This document shows, piece by piece, positions 1 through 9,567 of a stretch of 39,262 nucleotides of DNA (positions are counted from its first letter, which is position 1; the number at the start of each line of letters is the position of its first letter). This stretch comes from Actinomycetota bacterium (GTDB taxonomy: Bacteria > Actinomycetota > Thermoleophilia > Gaiellales > Gaiellaceae). The stretch spans positions 1-39,262 of the forward strand of contig JACDAN010000239.1 in assembly GCA_013695385.1 (NCBI GenBank), read 5' to 3'. The notes beneath the pieces were generated by a model, which was not told the DNA's origin, made no database searches, and saw only the letters and a list, made by a program, of their open reading frames with translations. A program made the position numbers and the translations under genes.

Positions 1-1383
1 GGCCTGAACCGCCTGGCCCCCCTCTTCCGGCTCGCCCTCGGCCTCGGTCTCGGGTTCGGGCTCGGGTTCGGGCTCGGCTCCGGCCACCGGGACGGCCTCC
101 TGGACGAGCTCCCCGCGAGCCTCGCGCGCGGCGAGCTCGATGTGGGCCGGGATGCCGCAGAAGCGCGTGCTGGGCAGCGCGGCGTTCGGGCAGCGCTTGC
201 CATTCGAAAGGATCGCGGCGCAGCGCCCGGAGAAGTCCTCACCGGCTTCCCCACCGGCAAAGGCGGCTTCGGCCTCCGACGCGGCGAACTCGGCTTCGGA
301 TTGGATGTCGACCTTCCACCCGGTGAGACGCGCGGCGAGGCGGGCGTTCAGGCCCTCCTTGCCGATCGCGAGTGCCAGCTGGTCCTCGGGGACGATGACC
401 GTGGCCTCCTTCGTGTCATCGTCGATGTAGACCTCGCGAACCCTGGCCGGCGAGAGTGCCTTCGCGAGGAAGCGGGCCGGCTCCGTGTTCCACGGGATGA
501 TGTCGATCTTCTCGCCGCGGAGCTCTGACACCACCATGCGGACGCGGGAGCCTCGAGGCCCGACGCAGGCGCCGACAGGATCGACTCCCTGGGCATGCGA
601 GACCACGGCGATCTTCGAGCGGTAGCCCGGCTCGCGTGCAACGCCGCGGATCTCGACGAGGCCGTCGGCGATCTCGGGCACCTCGAGCTCGAACAGCGTC
701 TTGATCAGCTCGGGGTCCCGGCGCGAAAGGATGACCTGAGGCCCCTTCGTTCCCGAGCGGACCTCGGTGATCACCGCCTTGATGCGACTTCCCTGCTCGT
801 AACGCTCCCCGTCGACCTGCTCCGAACGGGGAAGCAGCGCCTCGACCCGCCCGAGGTCGACCAGGATGTTGTTGCGGTCGCCCGCCTGTTGAACGATCCC
901 GGTCACGACCTCCGTGACGCGATCGACGTACTCCTCGTACATGATCAGGCGCTCGGCCTCGCGAATCCGCTGCTGGATCACCTGCTTTGCGGTCTGGGCC
1001 GCAATGCGGCCGAAGTTCTCCGGCGTGACGTCCTCGCGCTCGACCTCGTTCTCGGGCACCTGCTCCCAGTCGATCTCGAGGTCGTCGTCGGTGACGAGCG
1101 TGTGCTGCTTCTCTCCCGTCTCCTCCTCGATCTTCTCGAGGTCGTCGTAGGCCTTCTCACGCGCCTCCTCGAGAAGCCGCTCCTCGAGGTCCTTCGCGAT
1201 GTGAATCGCGAACACGCGGAAGTCGCCCTCGTCGTCGATCTCGACCGTGGCATGCCGGAACGAGCCCGGCGTTTTCTTGTAGGCGGCAAGCAGTCCGTCG
1301 CGGAGGGCGTCGACGAGGATCCCGCCCTCGAGATTCTTGTCGCGCTCCAGCTCCCGAACTGCCTCGACGATCTCGCGGCTCAT
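1..1383 (-). CDS. nusA: Transcription termination/antitermination factor NusA (C-terminus runs off the window edge)
   Basis: Minus-frame translation from ATG at 1383: MSREIVEAVRELERDKNLEGGILVDALRDGLLAAYKKTPGSFRHATVEIDDEGDFRVFAI..., a NusA N-terminus; directly downstream of rimP. No stop before position 1. Confidence 0.93.
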   Translation of the reverse strand, partial: MSREIVEAVRELERDKNLEGGILVDALRDGLLAAYKKTPGSFRHATVEIDDEGDFRVFAIHIAKDLEERLLEEAREKAYDDLEKIEEETGEKQHTLVTDDDLEIDWEQVPENEVEREDVTPENFGRIAAQTAKQVIQQRIREAERLIMYEEYVDRVTEVVTGIVQQAGDRNNILVDLGRVEALLPRSEQVDGERYEQGSRIKAVITEVRSGTKGPQVILSRRDPELIKTLFELEVPEIADGLVEIRGVAREPGYRSKIAVVSHAQGVDPVGACVGPRGSRVRMVVSELRGEKIDIIPWNTEPARFLAKALSPARVREVYIDDDTKEATVIVPEDQLALAIGKEGLNARLAARLTGWKVDIQSEAEFAASEAEAAFAGGEAGEDFSGRCAAILSNGKRCPNAALPSTRFCGIPAHIELAAREARGELVQEAVPVAGAEPEPEPEPETEAEGEPEEGGQAVQA

Positions 1384-1827
1384 CTACACCCTCTCCTCGG
1401 TCAGGTTTCCCCGGACGATGGCGTCGTACGGGATCTCGAACTCGTCTCCGTCCGTGGACACGCGGATTGCGGCCGGGTCAGCGGCGACGATCTCTCCCTT
1501 GAACCTCTTGCGGCCGGCGATGTCGATGGCCGTCCGCACCGAGACACGCCGGCCGACGGCACGCTCGAAATGCGCCGGGGTGCGAACAGGGCGCTCGATT
1601 CCCGGGGACGAGACCTCGATCGCGTACTCACGAAGGTAGTCGCGGAGCACGTCGGTCACCCGCTCGCAGAGCGCGTGGTCGACTCCCTGCGGGTGGTCGA
1701 TGAAGACGGTGAAGCGCTCCGGTCCGGAGAGCTCGAGCGCCAGCACCTCGACACCCGGAATCGCGCCTTCGACCTTGGCGCCGATCTCCCGGAAGAGCGT
1801 CTTCTCCTTCGTATGGATGTTGGTCAT
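1384..1827 (-). CDS. rimP: Ribosome maturation factor RimP
   Basis: 147 aa ORF with RimP-like sequence (VSSPGIERPVRTPAHFERAVGRRVSV); rimP-nusA order is conserved. Confidence 0.94.
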   Translation of the reverse strand: MTNIHTKEKTLFREIGAKVEGAIPGVEVLALELSGPERFTVFIDHPQGVDHALCERVTDVLRDYLREYAIEVSSPGIERPVRTPAHFERAVGRRVSVRTAIDIAGRKRFKGEIVAADPAAIRVSTDGDEFEIPYDAIVRGNLTEERV

Positions 1828-1843
1828 CTGGGCCCTCTCGCAA

Positions 1844-1868
1844 GAAATGGGCGCCTCGCGCCCATTTC
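1844..1868 (-). promoter_or_regulatory. Perfect 10-bp stem / 5-nt loop hairpin directly upstream of the rimP SD
   Basis: gaaatgggcg-cctcg-cgcccatttc, ending about 16 nt before the rimP ATG. Confidence 0.6.
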
Positions 1869-1920
1869 GTCCTGCAACTCGGAAATGTGGTGTTTCGAGG
1901 ATAGCAAGGGCCTTTCAGCA

Positions 1921-2358
1921 TCACGACTCGATCACGATCGTGACCGGGCCGTCGTTCACGAGCTCCACGGCCATCCGGGCACCGAAGCGGCCAGTCGCCA
2001 CCTCCACGCCGAGCTCGCGAAGGGCGGCGCAGAACGCCTCGTAGTGGCGCTCGGCCGGCTCGGGCTGCGCCGCCCCGGAGAAGCTCGGGCGGTTGCCCTT
2101 GGCCGTGTCTGCGATGAGCGTGAACTGGCTGACGACGAGGGCCTCGCCGCCGACGTCCAGAACCGAACGGTCGAAGCGGCCTTCGCCGTTCTCGAAGATC
2201 CGTAACCGGGCGACCCGGTCGGCGAGTCGCGCAGCATCCTCCACGGTGTCCTCCCGCGCCACGCCGAGCAGGACGCACAGGCCAGGCCCGACCTCCCCGA
2301 CCGTCTCGTCGCCAACCGCCACCCGGGCCGACACAACCCGTTGCACGAGGGCTTTCAC
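1921..2358 (-). CDS. dtd: D-aminoacyl-tRNA deacylase (Dtd), GTG start
   Basis: VKALVQRVVSARVAVGDETVGEVGPGLCVLLGVAREDT...VVSQFTLIADTAKGNRPSFSGAA...: Dtd SQFTL and NRPSF motifs. Confidence 0.95.
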   Translation of the reverse strand: MKALVQRVVSARVAVGDETVGEVGPGLCVLLGVAREDTVEDAARLADRVARLRIFENGEGRFDRSVLDVGGEALVVSQFTLIADTAKGNRPSFSGAAQPEPAERHYEAFCAALRELGVEVATGRFGARMAVELVNDGPVTIVIES

Positions 2359-2371
2359 CGTAGTGGGGGGT

Positions 2372-2722
2372 CTAGCCGAGCTCCCGGATCCGGGCGGAGT
2401 ACTGCTCGCTGTCCGGGTTGAGCGAGCTCGCAAGCTTGTAGTGGCCGTTCGCCTCGGCCGCCCTGCCGAGCTTCTCGAGGCAGCGCCCGAGCGCGTAATG
2501 CGCGTAATCGTCGGCCGGAGAGAGCTCCAGGAGCGCCCGAAACTCCGATTCGGCCTCCTCCCAACGCCTGATCCGAAAGTACGCGATGCCCAGTGCCTCG
2601 CGGATCGAGGCCTTGTCGGGCTCTCGGCGCTTCGCCTTCTCGAGGGCCACCGTGGCCTGGGCCGCAAGGCCCTTCCGGAGGTGCGCTCGCCCTTGCTGGA
2701 AGAGGTCGTAGGTGTCACTCAT
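2372..2722 (-). CDS. Tetratricopeptide-repeat protein
   Basis: MSDTYDLFQQGRAHLRKGLAAQATVALEKAKRREPDKASIREALGIAYFRIRRWEEAESEFRALLELSP...: TPR-type repeats. Confidence 0.75.
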   Translation of the reverse strand: MSDTYDLFQQGRAHLRKGLAAQATVALEKAKRREPDKASIREALGIAYFRIRRWEEAESEFRALLELSPADDYAHYALGRCLEKLGRAAEANGHYKLASSLNPDSEQYSARIRELG

Positions 2723-2763
2723 GGCGCTCCGGCTCAAGGTAGCCGACGCCGCCGGGCGAGTTC

Positions 2764-5040
2764 TCAGCCGAGGCCGTACGAGCGGAGCGAGACGAGCCCG
2801 CGGAGCCGGTCCCTCGCACGCAGCCGCTTACGAACGGCGCGGAGCACGCGGCGGAGCTCACGATGTGCGTCTCTGGCGGCCGCATCGGCCTCGGACGCCG
2901 GGCCGAAGCGGGCGGCTCCCAGCGCGCCGGCCAACGCGTCACCGTCGACCCGGAGCCGATCCCTGAGGCGTCTGCTCAGATCGCTCGGGGTCGCGCTCGC
3001 AGGCAGGGCGACTCCCTGGTCGGCGAGATACTCCGTGAGCTCGGATCGAACGGCCGAGGCGACCTGGCGCGGGTCCTGCGTGACATAACGGGCACGCCGA
3101 CGACCTGTCTTCGCGAGCCAGAGGAGTGAGAGCAGACCGAGGACGATCAGCAACAGCGCCCCGAGGATCGGGAGCCCTCCTCGCCCGTTCTCGGACGATC
3201 CATCTCCCCCGCCTCCGGCGACTGCCCCGCCCGGACCCCGTTCGGCGCCGCGGGGCCGGTCGTCGGGCGACCCGGTACCGAGCCTCGAGCGCAGCACATC
3301 GAGGCCGAGGGCGGCCGCCGCAGCCCCGGCGAATGCCGCAGTAGCACCGCTCGCGTCGAAGAAGAGCGAGGAGGCGGTGTACGACCCCCGCAGCCGTCCC
3401 CGGCCGGGCGTTGGGTCGAACGGCAGCCAGCCATAGCCCTCGAACCACACCTCGACCCATGTGTGGGCGTCGGTGTCCGCGACCGTCCACTCACCCGTGG
3501 TCTCGTCGAACCGCCCGGTCGTGAAGCCGGCGGCGACCCGCGCGGGGATCCCGAGATAGCGGAGCATCAGCGCCATCGAGCCGGCGAACTGCTGGCAGTA
3601 GCCGCGTCTGTGGCCCGTTACGAAAGCGACGAGCGGCGGCGCCGCAGCCCGGACGGGCGGGTGCTCGTCGTACCGGAAGTCACCGCCGGTGCGGAACCAC
3701 GCCTCGAGCGCCACAGCCGCGGCGTAGGGATTTCGAGGACTCCCGACGACTCTTCGCGCCTGGCGGTACAGGGGCTCGTACGCGGCGAGATCGGGATTCT
3801 CGGCGAAGAGCTGTTCAACGAGGCCCTCGCGGGCTGTCGCCCCGAAAGGCGGAGCGTCGACGAAGCGCTCGACGCTGAGGAACGGGCTGGACTGGACGAG
3901 CTCGTCGGGGTAGGTCGGCTGCGAGCGGGCAAGCTGCGAGGGAGTCGGCTGGGCGGCAAAGCTCCAGACCGAGTACTTTTGCCCGCGCTCGAGCCGGCCG
4001 ACGTATGCGATGCCTGACCCGTAGGCGCCGGCGAAGCCTCGCTGAAACGCTACCGGCACGCTCGCCCCGACGAGATGCGTGTCCTGGAGTGCCTCCACGG
4101 TGACGTCCTGCCGCAGCCAGTTCCGAGGCTCGAACCCACGCCTAGGCACCAGCGGATCTCCGTCGAGGATGTCGCGGTCGCCGTCGGCGAGCGTCTCGAT
4201 CGCGCCTGAATCCTCCAGCCACAGGTCGTCCACGAAGACGTCGAGCGTGGTCGCCCGCCAGTACGGCGAGCGGCGCGGCGCCTTGATCTTCAGCACCGTC
4301 GTCGGCGTCTTCGGGAAGTCGATCCCGTCGTAGTCCGAGTTCCAGACGTACTGGACGCTGACGGGTTTCGCATCGCGCGTGTACGGCTCCCACTGCTCCC
4401 AGGCGAGAAACCCTCCCTTGGCGACCGAAGGCGAGCCGACGGCGACGAGCGCGGCGAGGAGGACGCATCCGCCGACGACGGCGGCCTGACCTCCGGCCCG
4501 GCGTGCCCCCGGGCGGAGTGCAGCAAGCAGGAGCAAGGCGGTGGCGAGCATGAGCGCGCCGCGCGTCGTCGTCGCCGCCTCCGGTACGAGCGTCACGGGC
4601 CAGGCGGCTCCCGCGAAGGTGGCGGCGGCGGCGAGGATCGGCCGCCGGGCTGCGACGGCGAGCGACGCGAGCACCGTGAACGCGAAGACCGCAAGGACGA
4701 GGACGCCGTGCATCCGCTGCCGCTCGGGCTCGAAGGGGAGGGAGACCTCGTAGTAGTCGACGACCCCGTTCCCGAACCGCGACAGCGCAGGCCCGAAAAA
4801 GTCGGCGCCGTGGAACGGCCGGGCGTCGAGCAGCGAAAGGTCGAAGGCCATCGCGGTGACGACGAGGAGCGCGGCAATGCCAGAGAGCCAGCGGAGGCGC
4901 CCACCGGGAACGAGTGCGACGGCGATCGCCAGAGCAGCCGCGAGGAGAAGCTCGCCCCCCGCGGGCTGCGCCTCGAGCGTGCGCCACCCGTTTGCGATCA
5001 GGGCGGCCGGAAGGAGTGCCAGGAGGGCGGTCTTACGCAT
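2764..5040 (-). CDS. TgpA-like multi-TM protein with transglutaminase domain
   Basis: N-terminal hydrophobic region; GYCQQFAGSMALMLRYLGIPARVAAGF...DTDAHTWVEVWFEGYGWLPFDPTPG is a transglutaminase-like core (Cys/His/Asp). Confidence 0.88.
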   Translation of the reverse strand: MRKTALLALLPAALIANGWRTLEAQPAGGELLLAAALAIAVALVPGGRLRWLSGIAALLVVTAMAFDLSLLDARPFHGADFFGPALSRFGNGVVDYYEVSLPFEPERQRMHGVLVLAVFAFTVLASLAVAARRPILAAAATFAGAAWPVTLVPEAATTTRGALMLATALLLLAALRPGARRAGGQAAVVGGCVLLAALVAVGSPSVAKGGFLAWEQWEPYTRDAKPVSVQYVWNSDYDGIDFPKTPTTVLKIKAPRRSPYWRATTLDVFVDDLWLEDSGAIETLADGDRDILDGDPLVPRRGFEPRNWLRQDVTVEALQDTHLVGASVPVAFQRGFAGAYGSGIAYVGRLERGQKYSVWSFAAQPTPSQLARSQPTYPDELVQSSPFLSVERFVDAPPFGATAREGLVEQLFAENPDLAAYEPLYRQARRVVGSPRNPYAAAVALEAWFRTGGDFRYDEHPPVRAAAPPLVAFVTGHRRGYCQQFAGSMALMLRYLGIPARVAAGFTTGRFDETTGEWTVADTDAHTWVEVWFEGYGWLPFDPTPGRGRLRGSYTASSLFFDASGATAAFAGAAAAALGLDVLRSRLGTGSPDDRPRGAERGPGGAVAGGGGDGSSENGRGGLPILGALLLIVLGLLSLLWLAKTGRRRARYVTQDPRQVASAVRSELTEYLADQGVALPASATPSDLSRRLRDRLRVDGDALAGALGAARFGPASEADAAARDAHRELRRVLRAVRKRLRARDRLRGLVSLRSYGLG

Positions 5041-6250
5041 GGGCGACGTCCGTTCTTCCGGCTCCGAGGGCCGAGAGCAGATCAGTGCGCCGACGCAACA
5101 CGGCGACCGGGATTCCCAGCCCCTGCAGCCGCAGGACTGCTCCTTCGGCTCGGACCGCGGGACGCACGCCCGCGAAGCTCGATGCATCGACGAGCACGAC
5201 GGAAACGTGCTGCCGAGCAGCCGACCGGTCGATGAGCGTCTCGACGAGGCTGGGCCGGAGCGCCGCGGTGACCACGACGAGGTCGCGCGCATGCGCGGGG
5301 CCGCCGGCCTCGTGGTCGAGAACCGCCTCCACGGCCCGCACGCCCGTCTGCTCGGCCGCGGCCAGGGTCTCGAGCGCCCTCGGCCAGTCGCGCTCGTAGG
5401 ACCGAACGGAGAGCGTTTCCGGCTGCCGTCCGCTCGTCACGACCAGTTGCGCCGTTCGGCCTCGTCTGGCGTGCGCCCACAGGACGGATCCGGCCGCGCG
5501 CACCTGGGCATCGAAGCTCGAGTCCGGCGGGTCCCCCGTGCCGAAGCCCGCCTGTGCGTCGAGGACGACGGAGACCTCGTCCCGCGGTGAATCCTCGAGC
5601 TCCTTGACCATCAGCTGGCTCCGGCGGGCGGTCGTCGGCCAGTGCACCCGGCGTAGCGACTCGCCACTCTGGTACTCGCGCACGCTGTGCAGCTCGTAGC
5701 CGGCGGAGCGCCGAAGCAGCATTCGCCCCGCACCCTGGGAGCGCAGGCCCCGCTCGGAAAAGAGCGCGTTGATCCGGGCGAGGCGCGGGTACACGAGCAG
5801 CGCGCCGCTCGCCTCGAGGAATTGCTCGCGCCGGGCGAGGCCGAAGGGATCCTCGACGACTACGCGCGCTCCGGTCAGGCGATACCGGCCGCGGGGGACA
5901 CGTAGGAGACGGTCGACGGCCCGAAGGCGGCGCCCCTCGCGAGCCACGAGGAGCTCGCGGTCGCCGAGCGGGCCTGCCGGATCGTGGAGCACGGCCGTTG
6001 CCGGCAGGACTCCGCCGTCCGCTTCGAGCTCGACGCGGATGACGATGTCGTCACCCTCGGTCGGCTGCTCGCGGTCGACGCGCCGGTGAAGCTGGAGAGG
6101 CCGGGCGAGCATGTTCGTCCAGATCAGTGCCGCCCCGACGGCCAGCGAAAGGCCGACTGCCGGCGCGTACAGCGCCTGCGCCCCGAAGGCCCACGCGGCG
6201 AGGTACGTGCCGGCGCCCAGCAGGAGGGTCAGGCGGCCTCGGCTGGTCAC
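5033..6250 (-). CDS. DUF58 domain protein
   Basis: DPFGLARRE...SVREYQSGESLRRVHWPTTARRSQLMVKELED is the DUF58 signature; between MoxR and transglutaminase genes. Confidence 0.9.
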   Translation of the reverse strand: MTSRGRLTLLLGAGTYLAAWAFGAQALYAPAVGLSLAVGAALIWTNMLARPLQLHRRVDREQPTEGDDIVIRVELEADGGVLPATAVLHDPAGPLGDRELLVAREGRRLRAVDRLLRVPRGRYRLTGARVVVEDPFGLARREQFLEASGALLVYPRLARINALFSERGLRSQGAGRMLLRRSAGYELHSVREYQSGESLRRVHWPTTARRSQLMVKELEDSPRDEVSVVLDAQAGFGTGDPPDSSFDAQVRAAGSVLWAHARRGRTAQLVVTSGRQPETLSVRSYERDWPRALETLAAAEQTGVRAVEAVLDHEAGGPAHARDLVVVTAALRPSLVETLIDRSAARQHVSVVLVDASSFAGVRPAVRAEGAVLRLQGLGIPVAVLRRRTDLLSALGAGRTDVAHA

Positions 6251-6257
6251 GCGCCCG

Positions 6258-7229
6258 CTAGAGGGGAACCGGGGTGCGCTCGACGGCGTCCGCGATCAGC
6301 TCGGCGGCCCCTAGACCCCCCGCTCGCGCCTCCGGGCCTAGGATCAGCCTGTGGGCGAGGACGGGCTCCGCGACCGCCTTGACGTCGTCCGGGAGGACGT
6401 ACTCGCGGCCTTCGGCCAGCGCTCGCGCCTTGGCCACCCGCAGGAGGGCGATTCCCGCTCGAGGGCTCGCACCGAGATAGAGGCGCTCGTCGGCGCGTGT
6501 GTGCCGCAGGAGCGCGACGACGTAGCGGTTGACGCTCTCCTCGACGAAGACGCGCTTGGCGTCCTCCACCGCCTCGATGATGTCCGTGGCGCTCGAGACA
6601 GCCTCGAGCGTGTCGAGCGGCGGCGCGCTGGTCTGCTCGCTCAGCATCTTCGCCTCCTCGGCGAGCGGTGGATAGCCGATCGAGAGGCGCATCGTGAAGC
6701 GGTCGAGCTGCGCCTCGGGCAGCGGATAGGTGCCTTCGTACTCGATGGGGTTCTGCGTCGCCAGCACCATGAACGGACGCTCGAGCGGGTAGCTGAACCC
6801 GTCCACCGTCACCTGGTTCTCCTGCATGCACTCGAGGAGCGACGCCTGCGTCTTCGGAGAGGCACGGTTGATCTCGTCGACGAGGAGCAGATTCGCGAAG
6901 ACCGGCCCCGGGCGGAACTCGAATTCGTTCGTCCGCTGATCGAAGACATTGACGCCGGTGACGTCCGACGGGAGCAGGTCGGGCGTGAACTGGATCCGCG
7001 AGAAGGAACAGTCGAGGGAGCGGGCGAGCGCCTTGGCAAGCATCGTCTTCCCGACTCCCGGGAAGTCCTCGATGATCAGGTGGCCCTCGCTGATCAGGCA
7101 GAGGACGGCGAGGCGGAGTGTCTCCGCGGGGGCGTGGATTACCTGCCCGATGTTCTCGGTGACCCTGTCGAGGGCGCCGCCCGTGGTCGCGACCGACGCC
7201 GGTTGCTCAGCCGGACGCTCTGCCACCAT
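6258..7229 (-). CDS. MoxR-family AAA+ ATPase
   Basis: DFPGVGKTMLAKALA Walker A; LLVDEINRASPKTQASLLECMQE Walker B; ATQNPIEYEGTYPLPEAQLDRF. Confidence 0.94.
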   Translation of the reverse strand: MVAERPAEQPASVATTGGALDRVTENIGQVIHAPAETLRLAVLCLISEGHLIIEDFPGVGKTMLAKALARSLDCSFSRIQFTPDLLPSDVTGVNVFDQRTNEFEFRPGPVFANLLLVDEINRASPKTQASLLECMQENQVTVDGFSYPLERPFMVLATQNPIEYEGTYPLPEAQLDRFTMRLSIGYPPLAEEAKMLSEQTSAPPLDTLEAVSSATDIIEAVEDAKRVFVEESVNRYVVALLRHTRADERLYLGASPRAGIALLRVAKARALAEGREYVLPDDVKAVAEPVLAHRLILGPEARAGGLGAAELIADAVERTPVPL

Positions 7230-8385
7230 CGGTCTCCATCAGCCGCTCCACCTCGTCGAAGATCTCGGCTGCGATGCGTGCCTTCGGCGCCTTCTCCACC
7301 TTTCGCTCCCCCGCCTCGGAGATCAGGACGACCTCGTTGTCCGGCGATTCGAACCCGATGTCCTTCCGGGCCACATCGTTGTAGACGACGAGGTCGGCAT
7401 TCTTGCCGGTCCGCTTCGTCCTGGCGCGAGCGAGCCCGTCCTCGCCCGTCTCGGCCGCAAAGCCGACGAGGATGCGGCCGTTGGCCGACTGCCTGCCGAG
7501 GGCGCTCAGCACGTCGTCGTTCGGCTGCAGGTCGATGCGCCAGACCTCGCCGTCCTTCGGGCGCTTGTCCCCACGCGGCTCGCTCGGCCGATAGTCCCCG
7601 ACCGCGGCCGCCATCACGACGACGTCGGCGTCGCCGAGCGCCAGCGTCTCGCGCCGCAGGTCGGCGGCGGTTGATGCGTGGACGACGGGGACCCCACCGG
7701 GGGGCGCGACCGCGAGGTTCGAACCGATCAGCGTCACCTCCGCACCCCTGCGCCGGGCTTCTTCGGCGAGAGCGACGCCCATGCGGCCGGACGAGCGGTT
7801 TCCGACGAAACGAACCGCATCGATCGGCTCCCGGGTAGCACCGGCGGTGACAACGACCCTTCGGCCTTGTAACAGACTGTTACTTGGCCCGAGAAGGGCT
7901 TGGCATCGTGCGAAGATCTCTTCGGGCTCGGCCATTCGGCCCAGGCCCTGTCCGCCTTCGGCCAGGTCCCCCTCCGAGGGGCCTACGACCTTCACCCCGC
8001 GCGCAACGATCAACTCGAGGTTGGCCTGCGTGGCCGGATGGCGCCACATACGCGTGTTCGTGGCCGGCGCGACGAGGAGAGGGCCGTCGTGCGCCAGAGC
8101 CGCCTCGGTGACGAGGTTGTCTGCGAGACCGTGAGCGAGCTTCGCAAGCGTGTTCGCCGTGAGCGGTGAGATCACATAGAGATCGACCCGTTCCAGGTGG
8201 GGGTAGAGCGAAGTCTCCGGGTTCCTGCGTGCCAGTGCGTTGAACGTCTCGGCGCGAACGAACCGCTCCGCACCGGGCGTGACGAGGGGGATCACCTCGT
8301 GGCCGGCGCGAACAAGCAGCCGTACGAGCTCGCACGCCTTGTAGGCGGCGATCCCCCCGGTGACCCCGACGAGAACCCGCGCCAC
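7207..8385 (-). CDS. coaBC: Bifunctional phosphopantothenoylcysteine decarboxylase / phosphopantothenate-cysteine ligase
   Basis: MARVLVGVTGGIAAYKACELVRLL...VVTAGATREPIDAVRFVGNRSSGRMGVALAEEA: Dfp motifs. Confidence 0.95.
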   Translation of the reverse strand: MARVLVGVTGGIAAYKACELVRLLVRAGHEVIPLVTPGAERFVRAETFNALARRNPETSLYPHLERVDLYVISPLTANTLAKLAHGLADNLVTEAALAHDGPLLVAPATNTRMWRHPATQANLELIVARGVKVVGPSEGDLAEGGQGLGRMAEPEEIFARCQALLGPSNSLLQGRRVVVTAGATREPIDAVRFVGNRSSGRMGVALAEEARRRGAEVTLIGSNLAVAPPGGVPVVHASTAADLRRETLALGDADVVVMAAAVGDYRPSEPRGDKRPKDGEVWRIDLQPNDDVLSALGRQSANGRILVGFAAETGEDGLARARTKRTGKNADLVVYNDVARKDIGFESPDNEVVLISEAGERKVEKAPKARIAAEIFDEVERLMETDGGRASG

Positions 8386-8394
8386 GGGCGTTAC

Positions 8395-8625
8395 CTACCG
8401 CTTGTACTCGTGCTTGATCTTGCCCTCGGCGACTTCTTCGAGAGCGATCGTCAGGTAGTTCTTCGAGCGGGATTCGACGAGCGGCGGCGGAAAGTCCTCG
8501 AAGGTGCCCTCACCGAGCTGGTGGTGGTAGTTGTTGATCTGCCGCGCACGCTTGGCGGCGACGATCACGAGGCCATAGCGATCGGGCACGCTGGCCAGCA
8601 ACTTGTCGATTCGAGGATGGATCAC
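8395..8625 (-). CDS. rpoZ: RNA polymerase omega subunit (GTG start overlapping gmk stop)
   Basis: VIHPRIDKLLASVPDRYGLVIVAAKRARQINNYHHQL...ALEEVAEGKIKHEYKR; follows gmk. Confidence 0.9.
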   Translation of the reverse strand: MIHPRIDKLLASVPDRYGLVIVAAKRARQINNYHHQLGEGTFEDFPPPLVESRSKNYLTIALEEVAEGKIKHEYKR

Positions 8626-9221
8626 GAGGCGGACATGGTACCTGCGGCCGCGATTCGCCCGCGAACGATCTCCAGGACTTCCTCCGCGGCGCGATGCAGG
8701 TCGTCGTTCACGATCACGTGGTCGAACCGGTCGGAAAGCGCCAACTGCTGCCGTGCGAGGGCCAGCCGCTCCTCGATCTCGCCCGAGCTCTCGGTCGCCC
8801 GGGCGCGCAGGCGTCGCTCGAGCTCCTCGAACGTCGGGGCCGTGACGAAGATGGTGAGGGCCTCGGAGACTTTCTCCTGGACGTACATCGCGCCGTCCGT
8901 CTCGAGGTCGAGGAGGGGGATCCTGCCGGCGGCGCGAATCCGATCGATCTCGGATCTGAGCGTTCCCGACCGCTGACCCCACGGAAAGGTCACGTACTCC
9001 AGGAATTCCTTCTCGGCGAGCTTCCGGTCGAACTCCGCGGCGGGTAGGAACCAGTAGTGCTTGCCGTCCAGCTCGCTCGGACGGCGTTCGCGCGTCGTCG
9101 CCGAAACGGCGAGCTCGAGGTCGGGCATGCGCTCGAGGAGGATGCGCTCGATCGAGCCCTTGCCGGCGCCGGACGTGCCGGTGACGACGAGGACCGGCGA
9201 ACTAGCGGCGGAAGAGGCCAA
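8622..9221 (-). CDS. gmk: Guanylate kinase
   Basis: LVVTGTSGAGKGSIERILLERMPDLELAVSATTRERRPSELDGKHYWFL. Confidence 0.95.
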   Translation of the reverse strand: MASSAASSPVLVVTGTSGAGKGSIERILLERMPDLELAVSATTRERRPSELDGKHYWFLPAAEFDRKLAEKEFLEYVTFPWGQRSGTLRSEIDRIRAAGRIPLLDLETDGAMYVQEKVSEALTIFVTAPTFEELERRLRARATESSGEIEERLALARQQLALSDRFDHVIVNDDLHRAAEEVLEIVRGRIAAAGTMSAS

Positions 9222-9567
9222 TGAGCTCGGCCCGCTGACGGTCCGAGAGACCTCCCACCGTCTTCGACTGGCTGATGCGCGCCTGGGTGAGGAATCTTCC
9301 GGCCTTCACGCGTCCGAACTTCGGGACGGCCATCAGGATGTCGAAGACCTTCGCCGTGGCGACGTATTCGGGGGGCCTGCCGAGGATCTCTTCGATGTCG
9401 GCGAGCCCGTTCTTCAGGTCTCGCTTCAGCTGCGCCCGCTTCACGCGGATGTCGTTCGCGCGCTGGAGGGCCTCCATGCGCTGGTCGCGAGACCGCGCCG
9501 GCGCCTGGGCCTGGGTCTTGACGGAGGCCACGGCGCGGGATACTAACAGCTTGTCCAGAGCGATCAT
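9202..9567 (-). CDS. mihF: Actinobacterial integration host factor (mIHF); start uncertain, possibly Met at 9477
   Basis: MEALQRANDIRVKRAQLKRDLKNGLADIEEILGRPPEYVATAKVFDILMAVPKFGRVKAGRFLTQARISQSKTVGGLSDRQRAELIGLF; mihF-gmk-rpoZ order. Confidence 0.88.
   Translation of the reverse strand: MIALDKLLVSRAVASVKTQAQAPARSRDQRMEALQRANDIRVKRAQLKRDLKNGLADIEEILGRPPEYVATAKVFDILMAVPKFGRVKAGRFLTQARISQSKTVGGLSDRQRAELIGLFRR

Noticed and set aside
49-78. Short ggctcgggttcg tandem repeat at the window start
   Set aside because: Explained as codons of the Glu-Pro tail of NusA; too short to call a separate repeat element.
595-2205. 536-aa plus-strand ORF (and 2093..3088 +)
   Set aside because: Antisense to nusA, rimP and dtd; composition typical of GC-rich shadow frames, no recognisable domain.
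6351-7838. 495-aa plus-strand ORF
   Set aside because: Antisense shadow of moxR and coaBC.
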